Positions 8,378 through 17,757 of a stretch of 64,000 nt of DNA are shown in pieces. A program made the position numbers and the translations under genes. Source of the stretch: Microbispora hainanensis (GTDB lineage: Bacteria; Actinomycetota; Actinomycetes; Streptosporangiales; Streptosporangiaceae); NCBI RefSeq assembly GCF_006874475.1, contig NZ_VIRM01000032.1, positions 40,229 through 104,228 on the forward strand. The letters are read 5' to 3'. The notes under the pieces were generated by a model. That model saw nothing but the letters and a program-made list of their open reading frames with translations, was not told where the DNA came from and did no database searches. Numbering within the stretch: position 1 is the stretch's first letter; each line of letters opens with the position of its first letter.

Positions 8378-10003
8378 ATGACAATCGAGGTGACCCTCGG
8401 CGACGAGGCGGACGCCGTCCAGGCGGTCAAGGAAAAGCTCGTGGCCGAGGGGGTGCCCGCGGCCCTCGCCGCCGGCGACCCCACCCTCTGGGGTCCGCAG
8501 GCGCAGTCGGAGGCCGCGATCCGGCTGGGCTGGCTCAAGCTGCACCAGACCAGCCGGGCGCTGCTGCCGGAGATCGCCAAGCTGGTGGAGCGGGCCCGCG
8601 CCGAGGGCCTTGACCACGTGGTGCTCGCCGGCATGGGCGGCTCCTCCCTCGCTCCCGAGGTGATCTGCGCCACCGAGGACGTGCCGCTGACCGTCCTCGA
8701 CACGACCGACCCGCACCAGGTGCGGCGCGCGCTCACCGACCGGCTCGACCGCACGATCGTGGTGGTGTCGAGCAAGAGCGGCGGCACGATCGAGACCGAC
8801 AGCCACCGGCGCATCTACGAGAAGGCGTTCCGCGACGCGGGGATCGACCCGGCCGAGCGGATCGTGGTCGTCACCGACCCCGGCTCCCCGCTGGAGCGTA
8901 CGGCCATCGAGGCCGGATATCCGGTGGTGCTCGCCGACCCGAACGTGGGCGGCCGCTACAGCGCGCTCACCGCGTTCGGCCTGGTCCCGAGCGCCCTGGC
9001 GGGCGCCGACGTGACCAAGCTGCTCGACGACGCCGCCGCGGTGGCGCCGCTGCTGTCGCAGGACGAGGGCAACCCGGGCCTGGATCTCGGCGCGCTGCTC
9101 GGCGCGCAGGCGCTGCAGGGACGCGACAAGCTGATCCTGCGCGACGCGCCGTCCGACATCACGGGCCTGCCCGACTGGATCGAGCAGCTCATCGCCGAGT
9201 CGACCGGCAAGGAGGGCAAGGGCATCCTGCCCGTCGTCGGCGCCGAGGCCGCGGAGGCGGACGACCAGTTCCTCATCACGATCGGGCCCGACAGCGGCAC
9301 CACCGTCGACGGCCCGCTCGGCGCGCAGTTCCTCGTCTGGGAGTACGCCACGGCGATCGCGGGCCGGGTGCTCGGGATCAACCCGTTCGACCAGCCGAAC
9401 GTCGCCGAGTCGAAGGAGAACACCACCCGGATCCTGCAGGAGGCCGGGGACGGCCCGCTGCCGACCGGCACCCCGGTGCTCGCCGACGGCCCGGTCGAGG
9501 TGTACGGCGACCTGCCGGGCGACCTGAAGGACCTGGCCGACGTCCTCACCTGGCTGCTGCGCGCGATCCCCGAGCGCGGCTACCTGGCGATCATGGCGTA
9601 CCTCGACCGCGAGGCCGCGTTCGACGCGGCGGTCGTCGGCGAGGCGTCCTTCGAGGAGATGACCGAGACCTGGGCGAGCGCCGACGTCGCGACGCTGCGG
9701 GCGCTGCTCGACTACCGCACCGACCACGTGGTCACGTTCGGCTGGGGCCCGCGTTTCCTGCACTCCACTGGGCAGTACCACAAGGGCGGGCCCGCGACGG
9801 GCGTGTTCCTGCAGATCACGGGCGCGGTGACCGAGGACGTCGAGGTCCCCGGCAAGCCCTACACGCTGGGCAGGCTGCAGCTCGCGCAGGCGCTGGGCGA
9901 CCTGGGCGCCCTGACGTCCCGGGGCAGGCCGGCCGTGCGCCTGCACCTCACCGATCGCGTCGCCGGGGTCAGGCACCTGCTCTCCGTGGCCGAGGAGCTC
10001 TGA
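8378..10003 (+). CDS. pgi: Glucose-6-phosphate isomerase
   Basis: A 541-residue enzyme interconverting glucose-6-P and fructose-6-P. The protein contains GMGGSSLAPEVI and VVVSSKSGGTIETDS, the sugar-phosphate-binding SIS-type loops. HSTGQYHKGGPATGVFLQIT near residue 465 includes the conserved HKGG. It belongs to the divergent actinobacterial type in which the classic PGI signatures are partly degenerate. It sits 7 bases after tal inside the pentose phosphate operon, linking that pathway to glycolysis. Confidence 0.93.
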   Translation: MTIEVTLGDEADAVQAVKEKLVAEGVPAALAAGDPTLWGPQAQSEAAIRLGWLKLHQTSRALLPEIAKLVERARAEGLDHVVLAGMGGSSLAPEVICATEDVPLTVLDTTDPHQVRRALTDRLDRTIVVVSSKSGGTIETDSHRRIYEKAFRDAGIDPAERIVVVTDPGSPLERTAIEAGYPVVLADPNVGGRYSALTAFGLVPSALAGADVTKLLDDAAAVAPLLSQDEGNPGLDLGALLGAQALQGRDKLILRDAPSDITGLPDWIEQLIAESTGKEGKGILPVVGAEAAEADDQFLITIGPDSGTTVDGPLGAQFLVWEYATAIAGRVLGINPFDQPNVAESKENTTRILQEAGDGPLPTGTPVLADGPVEVYGDLPGDLKDLADVLTWLLRAIPERGYLAIMAYLDREAAFDAAVVGEASFEEMTETWASADVATLRALLDYRTDHVVTFGWGPRFLHSTGQYHKGGPATGVFLQITGAVTEDVEVPGKPYTLGRLQLAQALGDLGALTSRGRPAVRLHLTDRVAGVRHLLSVAEEL

Positions 10004-10049
10004 CCATGCGATGCGTTACAGGCGAAGGGCCCGTCCGCAGGGAGGACAC

Positions 10050-11738
10050 ATGACGGAGCAACAGGAGCCGCAGGCCCCCGCCGACGACGCCCGGCAGGCG
10101 CCGGACGCGCCCAGCAGCGCCGCGCCGGAGGCCGTGCAGGGGGACGATCTGACCAGCGCCGAGCGGGCGGTCCTGGCCGCCGCTCAGGCCGCCACGACCG
10201 GGACCACCGAGGCGACCATGGCGGCCAACCCGCTGCGCGACCCGCGCGACCGGCGGCTGCCGCGGGTCGCCGGGCCGTGCGTGCTCGTGCTGTTCGGGGT
10301 CACCGGCGACCTCGCCAAGCGCAAGCTGCTGCCGGCGATCTACGACCTGGGGAACCGGGGGCTGCTGCCCCCGGGCTTCTCCCTGGTCGGTTTCGCCCGC
10401 CGCGACTGGGCGCACGAGGACTTCGCCCAGGTCACGTACGAGGCGGTCAAGGAGCACGCGCGGACGCCGTTCCGCGAGGAGGTCTGGAAGCAGCTCAGCG
10501 AGGGCATCCACTTCTGCCCCGGTGAGTTCGGCGACGACGGCGCCTTCGACGTCCTCGCCATGATGCTGAAGGAGATCGACGAGACCCGGGGCACCGGCGG
10601 CAACTACGCCTTCTACCTCTCGGTCCCGCCGAAGTTCTTCCCCCTCGTGATCCAGCAGCTCAAGCGGACGAACCTGGCCAAGGCCCCCAAGGGCTCCTGG
10701 CGCCGGGTCGTCATCGAGAAGCCGTTCGGGCACGACCTGAAGAGCGCCCAGGAGCTCAACGCGATCACCAGCGCGGTGTTCCCCGAGAGCTCGGTCTTCC
10801 GGATCGACCACTACCTCGGCAAGGAGACCGTCCAGAACATCCTGGCGCTCCGCTTCGCCAACACGCTGTACGAGCCGATCTGGAACCGCGGCTACGTCGA
10901 CCACGTCCAGATCACGATGGCCGAGGACATCGGCATCGGCGGCCGGGCCGGCTACTACGACGGCATCGGCGCGGCCCGTGACGTGATCCAGAACCACCTG
11001 CTCCAGCTCCTCGCGCTGGTCGCGATGGAGGACCCCACGTCCTTCGACGCCGACGCGCTGCGCCGGGAGAAGGAGAAGGTGCTGCGGGCCGTCAAGCTGC
11101 CCGCCGACCTGGCCACCGGCACCGCCCGCGGCCAGTACACGCGGGGCTGGCAGGGCGGCGAGCCCGTCGTCGGCTACCTGGAGGAGCAGGGCATCTCCCC
11201 CGACTCCACAACCGAGACGTACGCCGCGGTGAAGCTGGAGGTGGCCAACCGCCGGTGGGCCGGAGTGCCGTTCTACCTGCGTACGGGCAAGCGGCTCAGC
11301 CGGCGGATGACCGAGGTGGCCGTCGTCTTCCAGAAGGCGCCGCACCTGCCGTTCAGCAAGGACGACACCGAGATCCTCGGGCACAACGCGCTGGTCATCC
11401 GCGTCCAGCCGGACGAGGGCATCACGGTGCGCTTCGGCTCCAAGGTGCCGGGCACGGCCATGGAGGTCAGGGACGTCAACATGGACTTCGCCTACGGCGA
11501 GTCGTTCATGGAGTCCTCCCCGGAGGCGTACGAACGGCTGCTGCTCGACGTGCTCATCGGCGATCCGCCGCTGTTCCCGCACCAGCGGGAGGTGGAGCTG
11601 TCATGGATGATCCTCGACCCGATCGAGGAGTTCTGGGCCTCCCATGGCCGGCCCGAGGGGTATCCGTCCGGCTCCTGGGGTCCCGCCTCGGCCGACGCCA
11701 TGCTGGCCAGGGACGGACGCGCCTGGAGGCGGCTGTGA
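10050..11738 (+). CDS. zwf: Glucose-6-phosphate dehydrogenase with a 56-residue N-terminal extension
   Basis: A 562-residue NADP-dependent enzyme oxidising glucose-6-P to 6-phosphogluconolactone. The Rossmann loop is LFGVTGDLAKRKLLPA and the active-site signature is RIDHYLGKETVQN, with EKPFGHD before it. Start ATG at 10050 is chosen because GGGAGGACAC precedes it; an ATG 13 codons earlier has no such site. The family core begins at Met57 (MAANPLRDPRDRRLPR). The preceding 56 residues are Ala/Pro/acidic, probably disordered, and unusual for Zwf. An alternative start at that Met (10218) is possible but lacks a comparable ribosome-binding site. Expected to act with OpcA encoded just downstream. 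Confidence 0.96.
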   Translation: MTEQQEPQAPADDARQAPDAPSSAAPEAVQGDDLTSAERAVLAAAQAATTGTTEATMAANPLRDPRDRRLPRVAGPCVLVLFGVTGDLAKRKLLPAIYDLGNRGLLPPGFSLVGFARRDWAHEDFAQVTYEAVKEHARTPFREEVWKQLSEGIHFCPGEFGDDGAFDVLAMMLKEIDETRGTGGNYAFYLSVPPKFFPLVIQQLKRTNLAKAPKGSWRRVVIEKPFGHDLKSAQELNAITSAVFPESSVFRIDHYLGKETVQNILALRFANTLYEPIWNRGYVDHVQITMAEDIGIGGRAGYYDGIGAARDVIQNHLLQLLALVAMEDPTSFDADALRREKEKVLRAVKLPADLATGTARGQYTRGWQGGEPVVGYLEEQGISPDSTTETYAAVKLEVANRRWAGVPFYLRTGKRLSRRMTEVAVVFQKAPHLPFSKDDTEILGHNALVIRVQPDEGITVRFGSKVPGTAMEVRDVNMDFAYGESFMESSPEAYERLLLDVLIGDPPLFPHQREVELSWMILDPIEEFWASHGRPEGYPSGSWGPASADAMLARDGRAWRRL

Positions 11739-11787
11739 GCGCGGCTGCCGGCGCGCCGCGTCCGGGGTGGAACGAGCGGAGAGCGGT

Positions 11788-12708
11788 GTGACGACCTTCA
11801 ACCTGACCGAGACGACCGCGTCGAAGATCTCTTCGACGCTCACCCGCCTGCGGCACCAGATGGGCGCGCCCGCCGTCGGCATGGTGCTGACCCTCGTCGT
11901 GGTGGTGGACGAGGCGGGTCAGTACGACGCCCTGCGCGCGGCCACCGAGGCGGCGCGCCAGCACCCCTCGCGCATCCTGATCGTGATCAACCGCGACCCG
12001 GCCGAGCCCAACCGGCTGGACGCGGAGATCCGCGTGGGCGAGTCGGCGCCGGGTGAGGTCGTGCTGCTGCGGCTGTACGGCGAGCTGACCGAGCACGGCG
12101 ACTCGGTGATCATGCCGCTGCTGCTCACCGACACGCCGGTGGTGGTGTGGTGGCCGGGCGACTGCCCGGAGGTTCCCGCCAAGGACCCGATCGGGCATCT
12201 GGGCAGCCGCCGGATATTGGACGCCAAGTCGGCCCCGGACGCGGTCGCCGCGATCTCCTCGCGGGCCGCCAGCTACGTCCCCGGCGACACCGACCTGGCC
12301 TGGACCCGGCTCACGCCGTGGCGCAGCCTGCTGGCCGCCGCCTTCGACCAGCCCGTGGGGAGGGTCACCGGGGGTGTGGTGGAGGCCGCGCGGGGCAACC
12401 CCAGCGCGTCGCTGCTGGCCGCCTGGCTGTGCGACCGGCTGGGTGTCCCGATCGAGATCGCCGACACCGCCGGCCCCGGCCTGACCGGTGTGCGGCTGTC
12501 CGTAGAGGGCGGCGAGCTGACGTTGAGCAGGACCGACGCCCGGCTCGCCACCCTGTCGCGGCCCGGGCACCCCGACCGGCGGGTCGCCCTGGCCCGCAGG
12601 CCGACCTCGGAACTGCTGGCAGAGGAACTGCGCCGGCTCGACCCCGACGAGATCTACGCCGACGCGATCCACCGCCTGGCGGAGATGAAGGGGCGGGGAG
12701 GGTCGTGA
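11788..12708 (+). CDS. opcA: Glucose-6-phosphate dehydrogenase assembly protein OpcA
   Basis: A 306-residue protein restricted mainly to actinobacteria and cyanobacteria; it promotes oligomerisation and activity of Zwf. It begins at a GTG (VTTFNLTETTASKISSTL), the usual OpcA N-terminus, preceded by GGAGAGCG. TPVVVWWPGDCPEVPAKDPI is a strongly conserved family segment, followed by ASLLAAWLCDRLG in the C-terminal part. Its last four bases overlap the pgl start (GTGA), so the two are translationally coupled. Confidence 0.94.
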   Translation: MTTFNLTETTASKISSTLTRLRHQMGAPAVGMVLTLVVVVDEAGQYDALRAATEAARQHPSRILIVINRDPAEPNRLDAEIRVGESAPGEVVLLRLYGELTEHGDSVIMPLLLTDTPVVVWWPGDCPEVPAKDPIGHLGSRRILDAKSAPDAVAAISSRAASYVPGDTDLAWTRLTPWRSLLAAAFDQPVGRVTGGVVEAARGNPSASLLAAWLCDRLGVPIEIADTAGPGLTGVRLSVEGGELTLSRTDARLATLSRPGHPDRRVALARRPTSELLAEELRRLDPDEIYADAIHRLAEMKGRGGS

Positions 12709-13484
12709 CCGCCGTTCCCACCGTCATCGTCCACCGTGACGCCGAACTGCTGGCCCAGGCCGTGGCCGCCCGCCTCATCACGCGGCTGGTGGACACACAG
12801 GCGGCCCGCGGCTCGGCGCACCTGGTGCTGACCGGCGGCACCGTGGGCATCGCGACGCTGGCCGCCCTCACGGGCACGGCGGCGCGCGACGCCATCGACT
12901 GGCGGGCGCTGGACATCTGGTGGGGCGACGAGCGGTTCCTGCCGGCCGGTCATCCCGAGCGCAACGAGACCGGGGCACGTCAGGCCCTGCTCGACCACGT
13001 CGACGTGGACCCGGCCCGGGTGCACCCGGTGCCCGGCCCCGACTCGGGGATGACCGCCGAGGAGGCCGCCGACGCGTACGCGGAGGAGCTGGCCAAGGCG
13101 GCCAGGCCGGAGGACCACGGGCCGGTTCCCTCGTTCGACGTGCTGCTGCTCGGCATGGGGCCCGACGGCCACGTGGCCTCGCTTTTCCCCGGCCAGCCGG
13201 CCGTCTACGAGGAGGAGCGGCCGGTCGTGGCCGTGCACGGCTCCCCCAAGCCGCCGCCGACCCGGGTGACGCTGACGTTCCCCGCCCTGCGGGCCGCCAG
13301 GGAGACCTGGATCATCGCGGCGGGCGAGGAGAAGGCGCAGGCGGTCAGGATGGCGCTGTCCGACGCCGGACCGTTCCAGGTGCCGGCCGCCGGCGCGCGC
13401 GGGCGGCAGCGCACGCTGTTCCTGCTCGACCGCGCCGCCGCGCACAAGATCCCGCCGTCGTTGGGGCGGATCGCCTCCCCCTGA
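12705..13484 (+). CDS. pgl: 6-phosphogluconolactonase
   Basis: A 259-residue enzyme hydrolysing 6-phosphogluconolactone, the step after Zwf. LTGGTVGIATLAAL, WWGDERFLPAGHPERN and LLGMGPDGHVASLFPG are the DevB/Pgl sugar-phosphate-binding and catalytic motifs; the His in GPDGHVASLFP is the expected catalytic residue. The GTG start at 12705 overlaps the opcA stop by four bases. It is the last gene of the operon, followed by a strong hairpin. Confidence 0.96.
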   Translation: MTAVPTVIVHRDAELLAQAVAARLITRLVDTQAARGSAHLVLTGGTVGIATLAALTGTAARDAIDWRALDIWWGDERFLPAGHPERNETGARQALLDHVDVDPARVHPVPGPDSGMTAEEAADAYAEELAKAARPEDHGPVPSFDVLLLGMGPDGHVASLFPGQPAVYEEERPVVAVHGSPKPPPTRVTLTFPALRAARETWIIAAGEEKAQAVRMALSDAGPFQVPAAGARGRQRTLFLLDRAAAHKIPPSLGRIASP

Positions 13485-13496
13485 GTTCACAGCAGG

Positions 13497-13533
13497 ACGG
13501 CCGGGCGCGGGCATGATGCCCGCGCCCGGCCGT
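13497..13533. terminator. Shared hairpin terminator between pgl and the convergent coiled-coil gene
   Basis: An 18-bp inverted repeat (13497-13514 with 13516-13533; core GGCCGGGCGCGGGC) folds into a long GC-rich hairpin in the 50-base gap between two convergent genes. No clear U-tract follows, as is common in actinobacteria, so it is a GC-hairpin type terminator serving both strands. Confidence 0.8.
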
Positions 13534-13535
13534 TC

Positions 13536-14408
13536 CTATCGGGTCTCGTCAAGGGCGGCGCGGGCCTGGTCGGCGCGCCGGCGGGCCGACCGGGCGGCGC
13601 GTTCGGCGTTCGTCTCCTCGCGGCGGGCGACCTCCAGCCGGTGATCGGCCGACTTCAGCTTCTCCTTGGCCCTGGCCAGCTTGTCCGTGAGCGCCTCGAC
13701 CTTGGCCGTGCGCCGCTCGTGCTCGCGTTCGGCCTCCGTCCGTTCGGCCGCCCAGTCGGCGCGGCCCCGCTCCGCCTCCCGCGCGGCCCGCTCGGCCTCG
13801 GCGAGGGCCTCCTCCAGGCTCTTGACGCGGCGCTCATGCTCGGCTTCCCGCCGCTCCCGCTCCGCTTCGTCGCGTCCGGCCTTCGGTGTGGGCTTCGCGC
13901 GGGCGGCCGGTTCGGGGGCGGGCCGTACGACGGGTGCGGGAGTGAAGCCGCTGTAGCTCAGGGGGCGGGTCAGCCGGCCCCGGCGCACCTGTTCGGCCGC
14001 CTCCTCGTCCACCACGGCCGCGTCGAGGGTCTGCTCGATCTCCAGGTCGGCCGCCGGAGCCAGCGGATGCCCGGCCGCCTCGGCCTCCTCGCGTACGGCG
14101 CGGACGAGACGGGCGACGAGCGAGGCCCGTTCACGGCCCACCTCGGCCAGGGCATCGGCGTCCTGGGTCCGCCAGGCGTCCCGCAGCCGCCGTCCGAGGT
14201 CGAGCAGGCGGCCGAGCTCCTGGCTCCGCTCCCGGGCCGTCCGGTTGACCGCCCAGGCCACGACGGTGGGTTTGCGCAGCGCCCTGATCCGCTTGGCCAG
14301 GGCGGCGTCCCCCGCCGCCTTCGCTTCCTTGGCCAGCGCGTCGCGGGCCGCGGTGAACTCCTCGGGCACCATGCCGTAGAGCCGGTCGGCCGCCTCGTCG
14401 AAGTCCAC
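13536..14408 (-). CDS. Hypothetical protein, helical N-domain plus long C-terminal coiled coil
   Basis: A 290-residue protein with no recognised enzyme motif. Residues 1-140 are helical and contain RALRKPTVVAWAVN and a conserved-looking core with RLVRAVREEAE. RPLSYSGFTPAP marks a boundary, followed by a Pro/Ala linker. Residues about 185-285 are almost pure Glu/Arg/Ala heptads, forming one long highly charged coiled coil. Similar proteins are scattered in actinobacteria without known function. It is transcribed alone, convergent to pgl and divergent from the YciI gene. A scaffold or nucleic-acid-associated role would be a guess. Confidence 0.75.
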   Translation of the reverse strand: MDFDEAADRLYGMVPEEFTAARDALAKEAKAAGDAALAKRIRALRKPTVVAWAVNRTARERSQELGRLLDLGRRLRDAWRTQDADALAEVGRERASLVARLVRAVREEAEAAGHPLAPAADLEIEQTLDAAVVDEEAAEQVRRGRLTRPLSYSGFTPAPVVRPAPEPAARAKPTPKAGRDEAERERREAEHERRVKSLEEALAEAERAAREAERGRADWAAERTEAEREHERRTAKVEALTDKLARAKEKLKSADHRLEVARREETNAERAARSARRRADQARAALDETR

Positions 14409-14455
14409 AGACCACGTCTACCCCCTGACGTTCCCCTGTGGTAGGCACGGGTCGC

Positions 14456-15004
14456 ATGGAGTTCTTCTGTTATCACCGCGATCGGCCCGGCTCCGGGGCG
14501 CTGCGCGAGGAGCTGGTGGAAGCTCACTGGTCCTACATGGACCGCTTCGACGCGGAGCTGATCGCCCGTGGCCCGACCTTCGACCGCGTCAGCGACGTCG
14601 CCACCGGCAGTGTGCACATCGCCGACCTTCCCGATCCCGCCGCCGCGCGTGCGTTCGCCTTCGACGAGCCCAACTATCAGGCCGGTGTGTATCGGGACGT
14701 GATGATACGGCGGTGGCGCAACGTGCTCGGGCGCACCATGTGGGACTTCCCCGGCGGCCGGGACGGCGGCAACCGATATCTGGTGCTGGGCCTGGGCTCC
14801 GGGGAGGCCGCCGACCTCGTCCCGCCGTCCGGCCGGGACGAACTGATCGCGTACGGGCCGCTGCTGTCCGACGACGGCGCCGCCTGGCTCGGTACGGCGG
14901 CGCTGGTCCGGGCGCCGGACGCGGACGCGGCACGCGCCGTCCTGACGCGGGACCGGTATGCCGCCATCGAGGTGCACGACTGGGAGTTCGGCGGGCGGCG
15001 GTGA
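14456..15004 (+). CDS. YciI-like protein with two repeated domains
   Basis: A 182-residue protein. Residues 1-90 (EFFCYHRDRPGSGALREELVEAHWSYMDRF and onwards, ending near YRDVMIRRW) fit the YCII ferredoxin-like fold: short hydrophobic strand, HxxY-type helix, then the ARAFAFDEPNYQAGVY segment. The second half (RYLVLGLGSG to AAIEVHDWEF) repeats the pattern in degenerate form, suggesting a tandem YCII duplication in one chain. YCII proteins are small enzymes of uncertain role. There is no strong ribosome-binding site before ATG 14456. Divergent from the coiled-coil gene. Confidence 0.72.
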   Translation: MEFFCYHRDRPGSGALREELVEAHWSYMDRFDAELIARGPTFDRVSDVATGSVHIADLPDPAAARAFAFDEPNYQAGVYRDVMIRRWRNVLGRTMWDFPGGRDGGNRYLVLGLGSGEAADLVPPSGRDELIAYGPLLSDDGAAWLGTAALVRAPDADAARAVLTRDRYAAIEVHDWEFGGRR

Positions 15005-15074
15005 CAGACCAAGACGATCCGTCCTGGTCCGGCGCCCTGAGCTACGCCGGACCAGGAGGACCACCCGTGAGGCG

Positions 15075-16151
15075 TCAGCTCGGGGTTGCCGTCGCCATCA
15101 CGCCCACGGCGATACGCGCCTCCATCACACCGGGATCCTCGGTGTGGGTGAGCGTCGCGCCGAGGGAGCTCAAGAGCCTGCGCATGCGCGTGTTGTCATA
15201 GAGGAGGGTCGCCCGCACCTCGGCGAAGCCGAGGTCCCTGGCCTGGGCGAGGAGCATGCGGGCCAGCCGTCCGCCGAGCCCCCTGCCCTGCCAGCGGTCC
15301 TCCACGAGGAAGGCGATCTCGGCGATGCCCGGGTCCGCGGTGAACATCAACGACGCGAGCGCCACGACCTGGCCGTCGTGGCCCGCGACGAGCGACTGGC
15401 CGCGGGACCGGTCGCACAACCGGTCGAACGTACGCGGCGGCAGGGTGGGGTTGGCGGTGAAGTAGCGGAACCTGCGCGTCTCGGGCGAGCAGCGCTCGTG
15501 CAGGTCGCGCAGCGCCTCGCGGTAGAGCGAGGTCAGCGGCTTGACCTGCACCTCCGCCCCGTCGGCGAGCCGCACCGGCCCCTCGGCCGCGGACGGTTCC
15601 ACCGGCGGCTGTGCCAGCCTCACCATCGCGGCGGCGCGGGCCGCCTCGGTCAGGGTGAACGGGAGCCCGGAGCGGCGCAGCCGGATCGACCGCCGGGGCG
15701 CCACGGGCACCACGAGCAGCGTCGGGTCGGGCAGTTCGACAGCCTCCCCCTCGTCCCGGTCGCCGTCCTCGTTGCGCCCGAGCGCGGCGCTCGCGCCGTA
15801 CACCCAGCGGGCGTCGTCGGCGCGCAGCAGCTCGCCCAGGATCTCCGGCAGGCGCCAGGGGGCCGTGCGCAGCCGGGCGGCGAGCAGCAGCGTACGCGTC
15901 GGCTCGTCGGTCAGTTCGTGCGCGGTGGCGGGCACGATCCGCACCCGCCGCCCGCCCGCGGCCTCCAGCGCCTCGCGTACGGCCTCAGGGGAGGCGGGGA
16001 TGTCCGTGACGAACTCGTCGACCGTGCCGTCCGTGTCGGGCTGCACCGAGAGGCCGAGGATGTTGCCGCCCTTGTCGGCCAGGGCCGTCGCCAGCGACGC
16101 CAGCCGCCCGGGCCGCTCGTCCACGGTCGTACGGATCCGGAAGAACCCCAT
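15075..16151 (-). CDS. ACT domain-GNAT acetyltransferase fusion
   Basis: A 358-residue protein. An N-terminal ACT domain (residues about 1-75: FFRIRTTVDERPGRLASLAT and ADKGGNILGLSVQPDTDG) is followed by a middle region and a C-terminal GNAT domain. In the GNAT part EIAFLVEDRWQGRGLGGRLARML contains the acetyl-CoA loop Q/RxxGxG/A, and the domain ends with LGFAEVRATLLYDNTRMRRLL. ACT domains usually bind amino acids, so an amino-acid-gated acetyltransferase is plausible, as seen in other actinobacteria with fused sensory-GNAT proteins. ATG 16151 is preceded by GGAGGGGAGCGGG; the frame is open 50 codons further upstream but without family character. Confidence 0.82.
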   Translation of the reverse strand: MGFFRIRTTVDERPGRLASLATALADKGGNILGLSVQPDTDGTVDEFVTDIPASPEAVREALEAAGGRRVRIVPATAHELTDEPTRTLLLAARLRTAPWRLPEILGELLRADDARWVYGASAALGRNEDGDRDEGEAVELPDPTLLVVPVAPRRSIRLRRSGLPFTLTEAARAAAMVRLAQPPVEPSAAEGPVRLADGAEVQVKPLTSLYREALRDLHERCSPETRRFRYFTANPTLPPRTFDRLCDRSRGQSLVAGHDGQVVALASLMFTADPGIAEIAFLVEDRWQGRGLGGRLARMLLAQARDLGFAEVRATLLYDNTRMRRLLSSLGATLTHTEDPGVMEARIAVGVMATATPS

Positions 16152-16348
16152 CGCTACCCGCTCCCCTCCGTTGCGCTGGTCTTCAGGGTGCCGGAGCGCT
16201 GTTACACCTTTGCTACACAGCGGTGAGCCGATCGTTTCCTGTCGGTGTGCCACGTTACGGCTACGGTTATCCGCATGTGTTCCGCTGAATCTCCACGGCA
16301 TCCGTCGTCGAATAGCGAGATCAGCACGGATATAGCAGGATGTGCACC

Positions 16349-17746
16349 ATGACCGCTCCCCTGTCTCCCGGCTTCGTCAACGGTGAGGTGTCCTTCTGGT
16401 ATCGGTCCCCGGGGGTGCCCACGCCCGGACAGCCCCTGGGCGGCGACCTGCAGGCCGACGTGGCCGTGGTCGGCGCGGGCTACACGGGACTGTGGACCGC
16501 CTACTACCTGAAGAAGGCCGATCCGTCACTGCGCGTCGTCGTGCTGGAGAAGGAGTTCGCCGGGTTCGGCGCGTCGGGACGCAACGGCGGCTGGCTGACC
16601 GGCGCGCTGGCCGGTTCCCCCGAGCGGTACGCGAAGACCCACGGACGGGACGGAGCCCGGCGGCTGCAACGCGCGATGTTCGAGGCGATCGACGAGGTCA
16701 TCCGCGTCGCCCGCGAGGAGGGCATCGACGCCGACATCGTCAAGGGCGGCCTGCTCACCGTCGCCCGCGGCCCGGCGCAGGGCCTGCGGCTGCGCGAGGA
16801 GCTGACGAGCCAGCGCGCCTGGGGCTGGGACGCCGGCGACGTCCGGCTGCTGACCAGTGACGAGATGAACGACCGGCTGCGGATCGCGGGAGCCACCGGA
16901 GCCACCTGGAGCCCGCACTGCGCCAGGATCCAGCCGGCCAAGCTCGTCCGGGGCCTGGCGCGGGCCGTACGGGACCTGGGCGTCGAGATCTACGAACGGA
17001 CCCCCGTCACCGAGATCGCACCGGGCCGGGCGGTCACGCCGTACGGCACCGTGCGGGCGGACCACGTGCTGCGCTGCACCGAGGGGTTCACCGCCACCAT
17101 CGCCGGTCACCACCGCGACTGGCTGCCCATGAACAGCTCCATGATCGTCACGGAGCCGCTGCCCGAGGAGCTCTGGGCGGAGCTCGGCTGGCAGGGCCGC
17201 GAGCTGCTCGGCGACATGGCGCACTACTACATGTACGCCCAGCGGACGGCCGACGACCGCATCGCCTTCGGCGGGCGCGGCAGGCCCTACCTGTACGGGT
17301 CGAGGGTCGACGAGCGGGGGCACACGCACGACTGGACCGTGGACGCCCTGTGGGACCTGCTGGTCTCCTTCTTCCCGGCCGTCGCCGGATCGCGGGTGGA
17401 ACACGCCTGGTCGGGCGTGCTCGGCGTGCCGCGCGACTGGTGCTCGGCCGTGCACGTGGACCGGGCGACCGGCCTCGGCTGGGCGGGCGGCTACACCGGT
17501 CACGGCGTGACCACCACCAACCTCGCCGGGCGCACGCTGTGCGACCTGGTGCTGCGCCGCGACACCGACCTGATCCGGATGCCGTGGGTGGACCGGCGGG
17601 TGCGCGCCTGGGAGCCTGAGCCCCTGCGCTGGCTCGGCGTCCACTCGATGTACCGTCTCTACCGCCTGGCCGACGCCCGCGAACGCAGGGGCATGACCAG
17701 GACGTCCGTACTGGCCAGGATCGCCGACAAGATCACCGGGCACTGA
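16349..17746 (+). CDS. FAD-dependent amine/amino-acid oxidoreductase (DAO family)
   Basis: A 465-residue flavoprotein. The dinucleotide-binding motif VAVVGAGYTGLWTAYYL is followed by an acidic strand end (VVVLEKE) and ASGRNGGWLTG, the typical FAD-contact region of the glycine oxidase/D-amino-acid dehydrogenase group. RADHVLRCTEGFTATI and GWAGGYTGHGVTTTNLAGR close the FAD domain. It probably oxidises an amine or secondary amino acid with release of an imine; substrate unknown. An ATG three codons earlier (16340) is possible, but AGCAGGA is better placed for 16349. The amidohydrolase gene follows after 11 bases, suggesting a two-enzyme catabolic operon. Confidence 0.88.
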   Translation: MTAPLSPGFVNGEVSFWYRSPGVPTPGQPLGGDLQADVAVVGAGYTGLWTAYYLKKADPSLRVVVLEKEFAGFGASGRNGGWLTGALAGSPERYAKTHGRDGARRLQRAMFEAIDEVIRVAREEGIDADIVKGGLLTVARGPAQGLRLREELTSQRAWGWDAGDVRLLTSDEMNDRLRIAGATGATWSPHCARIQPAKLVRGLARAVRDLGVEIYERTPVTEIAPGRAVTPYGTVRADHVLRCTEGFTATIAGHHRDWLPMNSSMIVTEPLPEELWAELGWQGRELLGDMAHYYMYAQRTADDRIAFGGRGRPYLYGSRVDERGHTHDWTVDALWDLLVSFFPAVAGSRVEHAWSGVLGVPRDWCSAVHVDRATGLGWAGGYTGHGVTTTNLAGRTLCDLVLRRDTDLIRMPWVDRRVRAWEPEPLRWLGVHSMYRLYRLADARERRGMTRTSVLARIADKITGH

Positions 17747-17757
17747 AAGGCTTATTT

